Assembly: GCF_020911885.1 (NCBI RefSeq) | Contig: NZ_CP087132.1 | Span: 930,001-994,000 of the forward strand | Length of the DNA stretch: 64,000 nucleotides | From: Flavobacterium acetivorans | GTDB lineage: Bacteria > Bacteroidota > Bacteroidia > Flavobacteriales > Flavobacteriaceae | Direction: 5' to 3' | Shown: one piece after another, positions 40,221 to 55,200 of the stretch | Numbering within the stretch: position 1 is the stretch's first letter | Layout of the letters: every line of letters begins with the position of its first letter | Program-made: the position numbers and the translations under genes | Notes under the pieces: generated by a model | What the model was told of the DNA's origin: nothing | What the model saw: only the letters and a program-made list of their open reading frames with translations | Database searches by the model: none

Positions 40221-43200
40221 ATGAAAAAACCTACTTTTTTTAAAGCAGCTCTTGTTGTTTTAATGATTTTACTGCATTTTGGTTCTTATGCCCAAACCTA
40301 TAAGCCTTTTTCGATAAGAAAAAATATAGAGATAAGAGGAAAAATGATTGTGGCTGGGAATAATATCCTAGGCCAAGACAAGATCCTTCCTTTTAACAAC
40401 AACACAAAATCTAACCAAGATATTGATATGAAATATATCAATATTGATAATGGAGCAACCCCAGGTATTTTTAGTTCCAGTAGTGCTGATCTAATAGTAC
40501 CAAAACAAGCAAACGGTAGCACCACCAGTTGTTATAAAGTTGCCTATGCCGCCTTGTATTGGGGAGCTATGTTACAGAGCGGGAGTAGAACAGATATAAA
40601 AAAAGTAAAATTAAAATTACCTGGAGCAACTACCTATAATAATATTATTGGTGAGGAAGTTTATGATGCAATTAATGATCCAATCAAATCTTTTAATAGT
40701 GAAAATCCGAACACGCCTTATGCTTGTTATGCAGATGTGACCGATTTGTTAGGTAGTTTGTCCGATCTAAACGGAACCTATACTGTTGCTAACGTAATTG
40801 CAAGTGAAGGTTCTAATGGGTCAACAGGATTGTCCGCAGGTTGGACACTTTTTGTGGTTTATGAAGACCCTAGTCTTCACATGAAGTCATTTACTGTTTT
40901 TGATGGATTTACTCAAATTTTTAATACAAAAGTGGAAGATATTCCCGTTTCGGGGTTTATAACTCCTAAGTCTGGTAATATAGATCTACAATTTGCCTAT
41001 GCTGCTTTAGATGGTGATAAAACTATTGGAGCAACAAAACTGGAATTTGGAACGAAACAAGTTACCACTCCCTTAAGGCCTGCCAACGAATTTTTTAATG
41101 CTACTGTTGAAAATACCAATGGAGTTCAAACACCAAGAAATCCTTCGGGATCAAACACCCTTGGTTATGATACCGGAGTTTTGGAAGTTAATGCAGCAGA
41201 GCCGGAATATATTAAAAATGATCAAACTTCTACCAGTTTCTCATTGCAAGTTGCCAATGGGAAAGCAGATCCTGTATTTGCTTTTTTCTCTGCCTATGCA
41301 GTTGATATTATCGCACCAAAAATAGATCTGACCAAAATAGTAAAAGATGCAACAGGAGTTGATGTTGGAGGTGCTACTGTCAATCTAGGACAGTATTTAA
41401 CTTATGAAATCAGCTACCAAAATGTAGGGAATGATAATGTGACTAATTTTACGATAAAAGACGTACTACCCGTAAATGTTACTTTTAATCCAGATACTGA
41501 TATAGATTACAGCAACGCAGGAGGGGCAACATTACAGTCTTACGATCCGCTTACAAGAACACTTATTTTCAAAATTCCGGATGCTTCGGTTTTAATAAAA
41601 GGAGGCTTATATACGATACGATTAAAAGTTAGAGTAGCGACTGATTGTAATAGTTTAGATACAGCCTGTTCGAACGAAATAAAAAATCAGGCTTTTGCCA
41701 CCTATCAAGGGATAATTAATCCAAAAGTAGTCCAGGAAGAGGGAAGTTTTGCCTCCACAGCTTGTAAGTTGGGATCGCCAGAATCTACTAATTTTTTGGT
41801 AGATATCAGTAAATGTACATTTACCCAGAAGGTTATTTTATGTGGGTCTAGTGCGGTATTGAAAGCATCAGATGGTTACAGTAGTTATTCTTGGTCAAAA
41901 AGCCTTGATGGAAGTAATCCAATCGGTACGGGACAAACCTATACAGCTACACAAACTGGAACCTATTATGTTCATAATAGTGCACCAGCAACTTGTAAGG
42001 ATATTGTTGAAGAAATTACAGTTAGCTTTTTTGGGGCAACGAACACAAACCCTGTAATACCTTATGCTCAGTCTCCTTATAGAGGAGAAGTAGTGATTTG
42101 TACAAATAATGCGAAGCCATTGCCGAATCTTTTTCTGTGTGGTGCTAATGACACACGTTTAATTAAAACCGGAATTAGTGATGCCACATCGATTGTTTGG
42201 GAGAAATTAGATGAAGTTGCTTGTCCCTCCACAGCTCCTGCTAATTGTGCCAATGAAAATTTTGCCAACACTTGTTGGAAAGAAGTGGGATCTGGGCCGG
42301 ATTACTTGGCCAATACAGCGGGTCAATTCAGAGTTACTTTAAAATATGCTGGCGGATGTCAAAGTACCTTTTATTTTAATGTCTATCAAAATCTACTGGC
42401 GCCTACTTTTACCAAGGAAGACATTGTTTGTAATTCTCCAGGAAATATTACTATTGGGGATGTGCCTAGCGGATACGAGTATAGCTTAGACGGCATCGAT
42501 TATCAAGATAGTCCTAAATTTTCTATAGACACTCCAAATAACTATACGGTTCATATCAGGCAAAAAATTGCAGCCCAATTTCTTTGTGATTTTACTGTAC
42601 CCAATATTCAAATATATAAAAGAGATTTGGCGGTTGATACTTTTATTACTCAGCCTTCTTGTACTGGCGACAAAGGTTTCATTAAGCTTGTTGCCAATAA
42701 TGTTGACCCTCAATATTTTTTCACCATTTCTCAAGGAACAACAATATTTGGAAGTGTTGGTCCTATTGCAACTAACGAATATACCTCTCCTGCCTTAAGT
42801 CCGGGTCTTTATAATGTAACTGTCTCCACAAAAGACGACAATTGCCTTTATACAGATATCGTAGAGATAATTGCCCCGCCATTACTAAAAGTAACAGCCA
42901 GCCTTAGTAAAGCATTGACCTGCGTCGATGGTGAGATAACCATAAATGTTCAAGGAGGTACAGCAAATTATAATTATTATGTAAATGACGTAGAAGTTTT
43001 ATTGAATACTCCTTTAACGTCTATTACAGTTCCGATTGCTACAGCGGGTACTTATAATATAAAAGTGATTGATGTCAGTAACTGTGAAGCTACCGATGCA
43101 ATTACAGTTGCTGCCATCCCTAAACCAGAATACACGGTATCCAAAACAGATGTGAAATGTTATGGCACTAATTCTGGAGAAATCAAGTTTGACGTTACCA

Positions 43201-46200
43201 ATAATAATGGTTATACTTTGTCCTATGGAATCAGTACGGATAATGGAGTAAACTATACGTATGGAATAAATCCAACGATTTCAAATCTTGCCGCGGGAGA
43301 GTATTATGTTATCCTGAAATATTCATTAGACGGCTCGGATTGTTTAGGAACTCCTGAAAAAATTACAATTACAGCGCCTTCTACTGCTTTGACTGCTTCG
43401 GCGGGAGTAGCGAGTTTAGCGGGTTGTACCCTTTCAGGAGATGGAGGATTGTTAAGAATTACAAATGTTCAAGGAGGAATCGGAGGTTATGAATACAGTT
43501 TTGACGGAGGTGCTTCATGGCAGACTTCAAATGAAAAAGAGGTATTGCCGGGTACTTATGTCCTTAAAGTTCGTGATCAAGGGGGTTGCGAATATACAAT
43601 TCCTTATAGCATTATTTTAGATGAAAAACCAACTGCTCCAACAATTACTGTAGATTACTCAGCCTTTAACTGTGATGGTACCGCGACTGCTACGGTAACA
43701 GTTACAAATGAGGGCGGAGCAAATTATGAATATGAATATCTGATAGATGGTAATCCAAACCCGAATACGGCTGACCCAAAAGTTTTTTTAAATCTTGCTT
43801 CGGGTTCATATACCATAACGGTAAATTATAAGTTGGTATCAGTCCCAACTTATAGTAATTTATTATTTGAAGATTTTGGTTCTGGACCAGACGTTACTTC
43901 TCCAGGAATTAATACATTTTATTATAAATGGGAGCGACAAGTGCTGGCTACGCAACAAAATGGAAGTATTAAATTAAATGATGGTGAATATACTGTTACT
44001 GCAAAGATAGTATCTCCGCACGGAACATGGTTGAATCCAGTAGATCATACAACAGGAACGGCAGTAAATAAAGGAAGATATTTAGCCGTTAATATTGGGG
44101 ATCAGATTCCGACATCAGCGATTTTATATCAAAAAGAGATAAAAGATATTATACGAAATCAACCCATAAATGTCAAAATAGCAGCTATAAACTTATTGAT
44201 GTCAGGGCGAAATGGAGCTAATCCGAATATACAATTGGCGCTAGTAGATCTTGCAGGTAATGACGTTTCTAGTGTAGCTACTGGAGCTATACCCAAATCA
44301 AATAAATGGGAAGATTATTTATTAACTTTAAATCCCGGAGACAATACTAACTTAAAATTTGTAGTGCGATCTAACGTACAAGAAGTAGATGGTAATGATG
44401 TGGCTATAGATGACATAGAGGTATACCAACTCCCGGAATCTTGTATAACCGAAGTTGAATTTCCAATTACAGTCCCTACGGATAAGGCTTTTACAGCTAC
44501 AGTTAGCGGAACGGATTTGACTTGTGCCACTTCTGATGATGGGACTATCACCATTGCGGCTCAAAATTTCAATACGACTAGTGGTTTCCAATACTCTATT
44601 GATGGTGGTACAAATTGGGAAATTAGTTTAGTTTCACCAGCAATAGTGAAAGATTTAGTAGCGGCAACTTATGATATTCAGGTTCGCTATAATAATTTAG
44701 GGGATTGTACTTTGCCCTTAGGGACTATAGAAATTAAAGCTCCAACTCCGGTAACGGTTTTAGCAACTGTTACAAAGGAACCTACTTGTACTACGGGGGC
44801 AACTATTACTGCCTCGGCAGCTGGAGGAACACCAGCATACGAATACGAATTGCGTGAGTCTGATGGGGTCATTATTGTAAAAGCTTTTAGTAACAATAAT
44901 GGTATATTCACAGATGTACCAACAGGGGACTACCTGGTTTATGCACGTGATGCTAAATTATGTATCAGTGCTGTTGGAGCTCCTGTTTCTGTTATTGCGC
45001 CGATACCGCCTACGGCAACCATAGACGCAACATCAAATTTATGTTTTGACACTAATGCTACCATTGTCGTTACCATTAGCGGAGGCGTTGGACCGTATAG
45101 TTATAAAGTAAAAGTAGATGCGGGTGCTTACAGTGCTCCGACGCCTACTTTTACAGGAACTTCATTTACCTATACAGCAACCGCCGCAGGAAGCTATTCT
45201 TTTATCGTTATTGATAAAAACAATTGCGAATCTAACGAAGTAACACAGATAATTAGTCCTAAACTTACCGCTATACCAAAAGTTTTCAAATCATTAAGTT
45301 GTGTAACGGGTTCTAGCGATGCGATTATTGAAGTCGAAATTGTTGGTGGTACCAGTCCATATACCTATGTTGTTAAAAACAGTGCTGGAGATATTTTGGT
45401 TTCCAACGGAACTACAACGGGACCAAAATTCCAATATTCGGCTACAACGGCTGACACCTATACTTTTGAAATTAAAGATGCCAATAAATGCCCACTAACG
45501 GTTACCCAAAAAGTAAATCCATTGGTGCCCGTGACCGCAAAATCAACTGTTACTGACGTCACATGTTTTGGAGCAGATAACGGTAGTGTAATCCTTGAAG
45601 CGCTGACAGGAGTGGCTCCATTCACATTTCAACTTTCAGGAGGTAATTTAGTTTCTTCAAGCAATACATCGGCTTCTTATTCCGGTTTAATAGGATCAGT
45701 TGCCGGGACTTCTTATGATTATATAGTTACGGACAGCAAGGGATGTATTTATAATGGAACAATAACAGTAAAACAACCGGAAGCCCTAGAATTAACAGCC
45801 AGTATAACCACGGCTTATACCTGTGATGGTCCTGCAACTATTACAGCTGTAGCAGATAAAGGGAACGCCCCTTATACTTACGTACTAAAAAGAAACGGTA
45901 ATCCAGTTGCCTCAAATACGACAGGTGTATTTTCTAATTTAAGTGTTGCGGGAGATTATACAGTTACGGTTTCGGATGCCAAAAGCTGTCCATTGACTGT
46001 AGCTGCAGGAACGATTGTAGCTTTGAACCCGCCAACGGCAATGACCATTGGAAATTCGGCACTGAAATGCCCAACAAATAAAGCCACGGTAACCATTACT
46101 AATGTGACCAATGCTGCTGGAATTGAAATTACTTCAGGACTGGAGTATCGAATAGTTGCACCAACAGCTACTGTTTTTCAATCAAGTAATTCTTTTGCAG

Positions 46201-49200
46201 ATTTAGACCCGGGAGTAATCTATACTTTTGAAGTTAAGGATGCCAATAATTGTACTTATTCTAAACCTTATTCCATCGCTCCGTTGCCAGTTTTCACGGT
46301 AGCTGGCGTTGTGGATGCAGATGTACAATGTTTGGGCGAAGCCAATGGTTCGGCCACCTTTACGGTTTCTGGATTAGGGAATGATGTTGAATACACGTAT
46401 ACTATTGATGGAGGAGCTGTGCAATCAGGAACTTCACCAAATACAGGAACTACGTTTACTATTGTAGCACCGGGATTAAATGCAGGTACGCATAGTATTA
46501 CAGTGACTAATACACTAACTAATTGTCCTGTTACAGCGTCAGTTATTATTGCAGGTCCATCTACAGTCTTGGCTTTAGACCCAACTGATTTGACTCACGT
46601 AACTTGTAACGTACTTGGTACAGCAGAAATCAATGTCACTGGCGGTTGGGGAAGTTATACCTATACGGTTACACCTACAGCACCAGTAGGAGCAGTAATT
46701 ACGCAATACAATAATGAAAAATTTATTAATTTATCTGCGGGAGATTATTCGTTTACGGTAACTGACTTAAAAGGTTGTCAAGTATCAGGAACATTTACTA
46801 TTGATGATAAAGTTGCTGTTGTTGCAAGTATTGATGCGACATCAAATTTTTGTTATGACCCAACTAATAAAGCTACTATTAAAGTAACACCAAATACATT
46901 TGCTAACTATGTGTATAGCATCAATAACGCAACGCCTCAAAATAATGGAACTTTTGCAGGATTAACTCCCGGTAAATATACCATTAGAGTTACCGATACA
47001 TCAACAGGATGTTATATCGATTTAGCAGAACAAACGATTGCTTCTCCACTAACTGCAAGTACTATCTTGCTTAAGGATTTAGACTGCGATCCTATTAATC
47101 CTGAGGCAAATATTCAGATTACGATTGCTAACGGATACCCTGACTATAAATATAGAGTAAATACAACGGGTAATCCTTTTTCAGGTGTTTATACTGAAGT
47201 AGGTGTTGGTCAGACAAAATTTACCTATTCAGATTTAGCAGGCACCTATTATTTTGAAATTACAGATAATAAAGGTTGTACAACCGTTGTTTCTAGAACA
47301 ATAAATACCATAGTATTACCTACAGCAACTACAACACCAACAAACCCTAAATGTTACAATGGAAATGATGGTTCAATTGTAGTTCATGCAAGTTCAGGTA
47401 CTGGACCTTATACATATGAAGTTTCAACTACATCTGCTACTGGCCCCTTTGTCGCTATGACTTCAAACTCTTATCCAGGGGCTACTGCCGGAGATTATTG
47501 GTTTAGAGTTACAGATGCTAAAAAATGTCAATTTGTAACAGCGGTAACCACATTAACAAATCCTTTAGAATTAACAGCTACAGCAGAAGTTACAACTGAA
47601 CTAACCTGTGGGACTGGGAACGTGTCTCAAGCTGCTATAATTACCGTTACTGTAGATTTACCAGGAACACCATATAGCGGAGCAAATCCATATCGATACA
47701 GCTATAATGGTCAAACACCGGTAACTTCTAATACTTATACTACAACAAGCTCAGGGCTAGTTACAATTGATGTTTATGATGCGAATGGTTGTAAAGTTTC
47801 GACTTCAACTACAGTAAACACATTAAACCCACCAACTGCTTTGGCTTTTGTTCAAGTGAACTCAATTACTTGTGATTCAACTCAATTAGATACTGATTTG
47901 GAAGTAACGGTTACTAATGGAGTAGCTCCATTTAAATTTGAAATCACAAGTACAGATGCTGCAGTAGCTCCAACTAATCCGGTTGCAACGGGAGTTAATG
48001 CTCAAGAGCATACTTTTGTAGATTTAGCTCCGGGAACTTATTTCTTTAAAGTGACCGATGCTAATAATTGTACTCTTACTGGACAATATAAAATTGATCC
48101 CGTTGTACCAATTCAAGCGGTTGGTGCTATTGTTACTAATGTAACTTGTAATGGTGCTGCTGATGGTAAAATTAAGTTCACGGTTTCAGGAAACAGAACA
48201 GGAGGTTATACTTATAGCTTAACGGGAAGTATTTCAGGGATAATTACTGGTCTTGATGCGAAAGTAGGTGATGTTATTAGCTTTTCTGGACTAAAAGGAG
48301 ATGAAGATTATACGTTTACTGTTACAAATACAGCAACTAAATGTTCTGCCACCAAAACAATTACACTTTCACAACCTGCGGCTATTACCGCTTTAGATGC
48401 AATTGCTACTAAAGTATTTTGTTCGAAAACAACTTCAACGATTACGGTTTCTGCCACTGGTGGAGCAACGCCGTTGTATTATGCAGTTGTGAAATTAGGT
48501 GCAGCCGTTCCAGTTTTCCCAGGAGATTACAACACTACAGGTTTATTTAGTAAAGATACTACTGTGGATGGTTTAGCTTATACGGCTTATGTAGTAGATA
48601 AGAATGGTAATTGTTCCCAAAATATTCCTGTAAACGTAGTGAATGATGCTGCACCAACTATTGACCCTGTAGCAGATACTTGCTATTCAGGAGCTTCGTT
48701 TGCTGTTTCGGTTTCGGGAACTGTTTTTGCAAGTAGTTCAATACAATACGGTATTGGTACTACGGCTGCAAACCTAACCTACAATACAAACGCTGTAAAA
48801 ACAATTACCGGTCCAGGTACGTATTATCTTGGAGTTAAAGATGATAATGGTTGTACTGCGACTACATCATTTGTGGTTAATAGCCAATTGACCCTTACTC
48901 CAAAATTAGACAAAAACCTTAGTTGTTCTTTACCAGAGGCTGCACAAATTACATTGTCAGCTGGAGGAGGAAACGGAACTTATACTTATGAATACAGATT
49001 AGACCCAAGTGCTACTTATATTGCAATTGCAGGAAATGTTTATAATCCTACAGTAGCAGGAGATTATTATTTTAGAGTGACTTCTGGTGGCTGTTCTGTA
49101 GAAACCATTGTTCCGGTTAAGGTTACTGATCCGGTGTTACCAGTGATAACTAATGTTTCAGAATTACAATCTATTAAATGTAATGGATATGCAACTGCAG

Positions 49201-52200
49201 CACTTTCAGTAATTTATGATAACACACAAGGTGTTGCACCGTTTGTGATTACCGTAGACCAATACACGGATAATACTTATAGTTCAGTGCTTAAAGCTTT
49301 TGGTTCACAAACGTCAAGTTTACCTGCAGGTTTTTACCAAGTAACATTGATAGACGCCAAAGGGTGTACAGATACTGAAAGGATAGAGATTGTTGAACCA
49401 ACTTTAATTGTTGTTGATAGAACGATTACTCATATTACTTGCGACTCTGGTACAGGAGTTTCATTAGGAAGTATAACAATTAATTCTGTTTCTGGAGGAA
49501 CGCCAAATTATATTTATCATGTAACTGGAGTTAATGGTTACGATGAAAAGTTTCCAAATGAAACAGGTGGTACTGCTGTTTTTGAGGTAGTTGATTTTGG
49601 ATTGTATCAAATTATAATTACAGATGCTAATGGTTGTACATATATTGAACAAGACATACTAGTTGCATCGCCACCAACTGATTTAGATATTTCGGTTGAA
49701 CCAGTTGGACCAACTTGTGCGGGCTTAGGTTCTGCTGAAGTTGCTATTGGATCTTCTTCGTCTATAACAGGTGTTGGTCCATTTCATTTTGCGGTTTATA
49801 CCCCTGGTTTAACTTATACAGGTCCAACAGCCTTACCTTGGTATGATGAGGATTCAAATGGAAGTAAAAAAGCCACTATCCCCAATTTAATACCTGGGGT
49901 CAATTATACTTTTATTGTGTATGATGCCGGAACTGGTTGTTATTATTTTGAAACTTCAACACAGGCGATACCAACGAATTCTACTATAACAGTTGACCCA
50001 ATTACTGCTAATAATATTACTTGTAAAGGGGAAGCAGATGGTAATGTGACATTTACAATTAATCATCCTTATACTGTTGCAACGCCTATTACATATCAAG
50101 TTTACAATTCGCAATCCGTTTCTGCAGTTGGACCTTTAGTTTCCACCACAATTCCGGCTAGTGGTTCTTTGATAGTTAATAATTTTGGGTCATTACCATT
50201 TGGGAATTATTTTGTTTTAATTACAGAAACCACGGGAGCGCCTAATGATGGGTGTAGTATTGCTTCTGTACCTTTTAATATTTCAGAATCTGCAATAGAT
50301 CTATCAGTGACAGCTTCATCATTTAAAAATGAAAATTGTAATGATTTAGGAATTATCATTGCTGAGGCCAAAGATGGTACTGCACCTTATGAATATTTAG
50401 TAAACACTACAAATACGACTCCAGTTGCAACAACTGCGGGTTGGCAACCTAGTGGTACTTTTAATTTAGCTGCAGGAATTTATTATGTTTTTGCCAAGGA
50501 TGCTAATGGTTGTGTAAAACCTGTGACTGCTTCGGTGACTTTAGATCGTGACCCAGATCCAGTATTTAACTTGGCGGTGACAGATTTATGTGCCGGCGAA
50601 GGTAATTATGAAGTAGTGATTAGCGTTACGGATTCCTCACCATCTATGGCACCATATTCAGTGAGTGTAAATGGTGGTGCTTTTCAAAATTTCACAGGAT
50701 TGACTTATTCGGCTACGGGTCTTAATTCAGGGGAACAAACTATAATTATTCAAAACAAAAATGGTTGTCCAGTTGAAGATAAAATAACTATAAATGCAAA
50801 ACCTCAGGCAACGGCCGAAGTAGCTAAAGTTTTAGATTGTTCGGTTAGTCCAAATGCTGTTATTACCGTTACCATTACAAAAGGAACAGGGGATTTTAAA
50901 TATGCAGTTAAAAAGGGAAGTGGTTCATTTGGTTCCGATATCGATGTGGGAGCAGCTTTAAGAACATTTGATTTCCCAGTAGCTGAGGCAGATGCAGCGA
51001 CTTACGTATTTGAAATTACAGACGCAAACGGTTGTACGGTGCAAACAACTGAAGTTGTTATTGATCCAATCATTACTCTCGTTCCAGCTTATAATCCAAT
51101 TCAACCATTATGTAATGGGGGGGCAGGTACTATAGAATTATCAGCAACAGGAGGAAAAGGGCCATATACTTATGATTTTAATGGTTCAGGAGTATTTTTA
51201 CCTCAAACTATTTATACAGTATCTGCAGGAACTTATCCTTACATTGTAAAAGATGCTTTAGGATGTGAAGTAACTGATTCAGCAATATTAGGTGAGCCAA
51301 CAGCAGTTGTTTTGGGAATACCTATAATTACTCCATTGAGTTGTGGTACTGGAAATGTAGCACAAGCAGCAACGGTTGTTTTGTCGGCAACGGGAGGTTC
51401 AGGAAGTTATGAGTACAGTTTTGACGGAAGTGATTTTAGTTTTGAAACAACTTATACCGTTAATGATACAGATTCAGATCAAACTTTTGCTTACGCAGTA
51501 AGAGACGTAAATGGTTGTGAAGCTTCCAGTACAGTTACTATTTTGAAATTAGATCCTCCAACCAGTTTTGATATTGATCAAGCCGACGTGATTACGTGTA
51601 CTACAAATGATACAGATGTTACTATTTCGAAAGTCGTAAATGGTGCAGGTCCAGTAACAACAGGTTTGACGTATCAAATTATTTCTCCATCATTTGTTCA
51701 GAATAATGCGAGTGCTACATTTACCAATCTAGTATCTGGAGATTATGTGTTCCAAGTAACGGATGCAAACGGATGTGTGAAGCAATTACCGTATGAAATT
51801 TTAGATGTAATTAGTATAGATATTATCGAACAGTCAACAACAGGAATTACTTGTTTAGGGGCAAGCGATGGTAAAGCTAGTTTTGTTGTATCAGGTTTTG
51901 GTACAGGAGTAGGAACGTATCATTACATACTAGATGCGGAGCCCGTTGTAAATGCTTTAACAGCAGCTACAATTGATTTATCAGCTTTAGCGGCGGGTAA
52001 TCATACTATTACAGTATATGATGATGCAACAACTTGTTTTAAGACGCTTAATTTTAATATAGCTGCTCCAGCTGTTGCTTTAGCGATTTCTAAAGTTGTT
52101 ACACCATTGGGTTGTACTACTTTTGGAGATGTAACAATTACCGCCACTGACGGATGGGGTGATTATGACTATACATTAACACAGCCAAATGCAACAGTTT

Positions 52201-55200
52201 TAAATAACAACACAGGTGTTTTTGGTGGCCTTACTCAAATAGGCACATACATTATATCAGTAAGAGATGCAAATGGTTGTGAAGAAACAGATTCATTTGA
52301 TTTAATTACTCCGGTTAATCCAACAGCAACAATCGATATAACTTCTGATTATTGTTATGTAGGATCAAATACAACAACCTTAGTGGTTAATGCGGCCTCT
52401 ACATCTACTTTTGTAGTAACGCCTTTTGAATATAGTATTGACAATGGGATATCATTCCAATTATCTAATACCTTCTCTAACTTAACTCCTGGTAGTTATG
52501 ATATTATTGTAAAAGATGCTTATGGTTGTACATCATTAGTAGCTGTAAACACAGTAATTGAACCACAGCTTTTTGCTACGGCAGAAAATAAAAAAGATAT
52601 TTTCTGTACTGTTGGAAATGAATATGGAACTATCAAAATTTCGGCAGTAGGCGGTTATGGTTCTTATGAATATACAGTTTCTGATGGAGTGACGACTTCA
52701 GTTCCAGTAGCATTCCCGGTAGGGTCTAGTACGGCTGACTTTACAGTTACAGCTCCGGGTACCTATACTTTTGTGGTTTATGATGCTAAAGGATGTTCTT
52801 ACGCTATTACAAATACGGTAGTGATGGTGGCTCCAACTGCAGTTACTTTTAGTGCAGTTCCAACTTCACCAAGTTGTTCAGGAACACAAGGAACTGTTGA
52901 TAACGGTAGTATTTTAGTAACATTAGATGCAACAAATGACAATCCGTCGTATACTTATACCCTTACTCAAACAGGACCTACAGCTGGAATTTCACGTACT
53001 CAAGATACCGGTTTATTCACTGGTTTAAGCAGGGGAACTTATTCTGTTACAGTTATATCTGGCAGAGGTTGTGCAGCTATCCAAACAGTAGAAATAACCG
53101 CTCCAACTCCAGTTGTGGCTGATGCTATTGCATCGCCATTTACATGTTCACCAACGAATACTTTAAACGCAACTATTGTTATAGTTACTGGAACAGGCGG
53201 TGCCGGATCGGGAGCAATTACGGACTATAAATACAGTAAAGACGGAATAAACTGGAACGATGCCAATACCTTTACGGTAATTGATACCGAAGCCGTTCAG
53301 AACCTAACCTATTATGTGAAGGATGCCAATGGCTGTATTGACGATGTTCAAATTACAACTAATCCATTCCCTAAATTGATTTCGGCTACAACAAGATTAG
53401 TAACTAAGGCAGACTGTCTTAATTTGGATCAGGAAATGATAGGCGTTGATATTGTAGGTGGGGCTACTCCTTACAATTTTGAATATCAAGTTGCGGCGGA
53501 TGGTGGTTTATTTAGTATCCCTGCTACTGTAATTCTGCCAGGAGAGAATAGTTTTGAGTATCTAGCGACTATGGCCGCAGGTCATTTCTATCAGTTTAAA
53601 ATAACAGATAGAACTACTGGTTGTTCTATTCTTTCAGATATTTACAACGTTCCTGTTTTCAATACGATGCAAGTTATTGCAAGTGCTGCAGCTGATGTAG
53701 ATTGTAATGGCAATGCTACGGGTGCCATTGAAATTAACATCATTAATTATGATGGTCTTTATGATTATAAAGTTTTTGACGGCGCAAATCCAGTGGAGGT
53801 GTTCTCAGAAACTGGAAAAAATACAACGACTAACCCGTTTGTAATTCCTTTCGGATTAGTAGCCGGAAATAATTACAGGGTTGAGGTTACACAAGCAGCC
53901 TACCCAAGTTGTACGGTTGCTTCAGCGGATGTTATAATTAGCGAACCAGCTGCTTTAGACATAAGCGGAATGGCTGTAGACGTTAAGAATCAAAACTGTA
54001 ATAATGCAGGTGCAGTATTGACGGTTGATGTTGCTACTATTGTTGGAGGAACACTAGGCTATGAATATGCTTTTGTGCCTAGAGGAGATAATCCGGCCGG
54101 ATCTTATTCGCCTTCGCCAACCAAAACAATTCCGACTTCACAAATAGCTCCGGCATTTGATGAAATAGATGTGTATGTAAGAGATGCTAACGGATGTTAT
54201 GAGTTCGTGACTGTACCAATTAGTGCCGATCCGCTTCCTGTAATTACGGATGTAACTGTGGATAGTCAATGCGCTAGCGCAACCGGATATAGAATAGATG
54301 TTACTGCTACAGGAGTTGCACCTTTAAAATACAGTCTGGACGGAGTGCAGTTCCAGGATGATGCTTTCTTCACGGTTGATGCTGCTGCAGATTATACCGT
54401 AACGGTAATGGATAACAACGGATGTACTACAACTGCAACGACTGCTGTAACGGTTCTTGAACCTCTAACATTACGTGGTGAAGTTTCTTTAGTACCAACA
54501 TGTAAGGATGCGGATGGTGAAATTACCTTATATGCTGCTGGAGGAACAGTTACACCTGCTAATAATTATGTTTATTTCGATAAAAACATAGGCACGCCCC
54601 AACCAAGTAATGTATTTACCGGTTATGCTCCAGGAACTTATAATTTCGTAGTTAGAGATTTAGGTACACTTTGCGAAAAAGAAGTTCAAGTAATTATTGA
54701 TGCACCTACCGATGTTATTGGAATTACGGCAACACCTACCGCGGTTACTTGTAAAGGGGGATCAGACGGAAGCATTTTGGTAAGTTTAGACGCATCGAAT
54801 AATAATCCTATTTATACTTATGCTTTAAGTGGACCAGTTGGATTCACCGCTAGATCTGCTCAAGAATCAGAATTGTTTGCTAATTTACCAGCAGGTAGTT
54901 ATACCGTAACGGTAACTTCTGGACGTGGTTGTGAAGCTCAGGGAACTGCTGTAGTGGTTGAACCGGATCTAATTGTTGTTGCTGCTCCTGCAGTGGATGG
55001 TTTTGGTTGCACCACAGGAAACAGCCTTAATTTTGCTACTATTAGCGTTGATCCAACTGCGATAACAGGAGGTTCAACAAATTATGTCAATTATGAATTT
55101 ATTAAAGTTGGAACCCCAAATACAAGAGTTTACTTTGGTCCAAATAGTCAATACACGGAGTATGATTTATTAGGCGGAACATATATAGTGAATGTCTATG

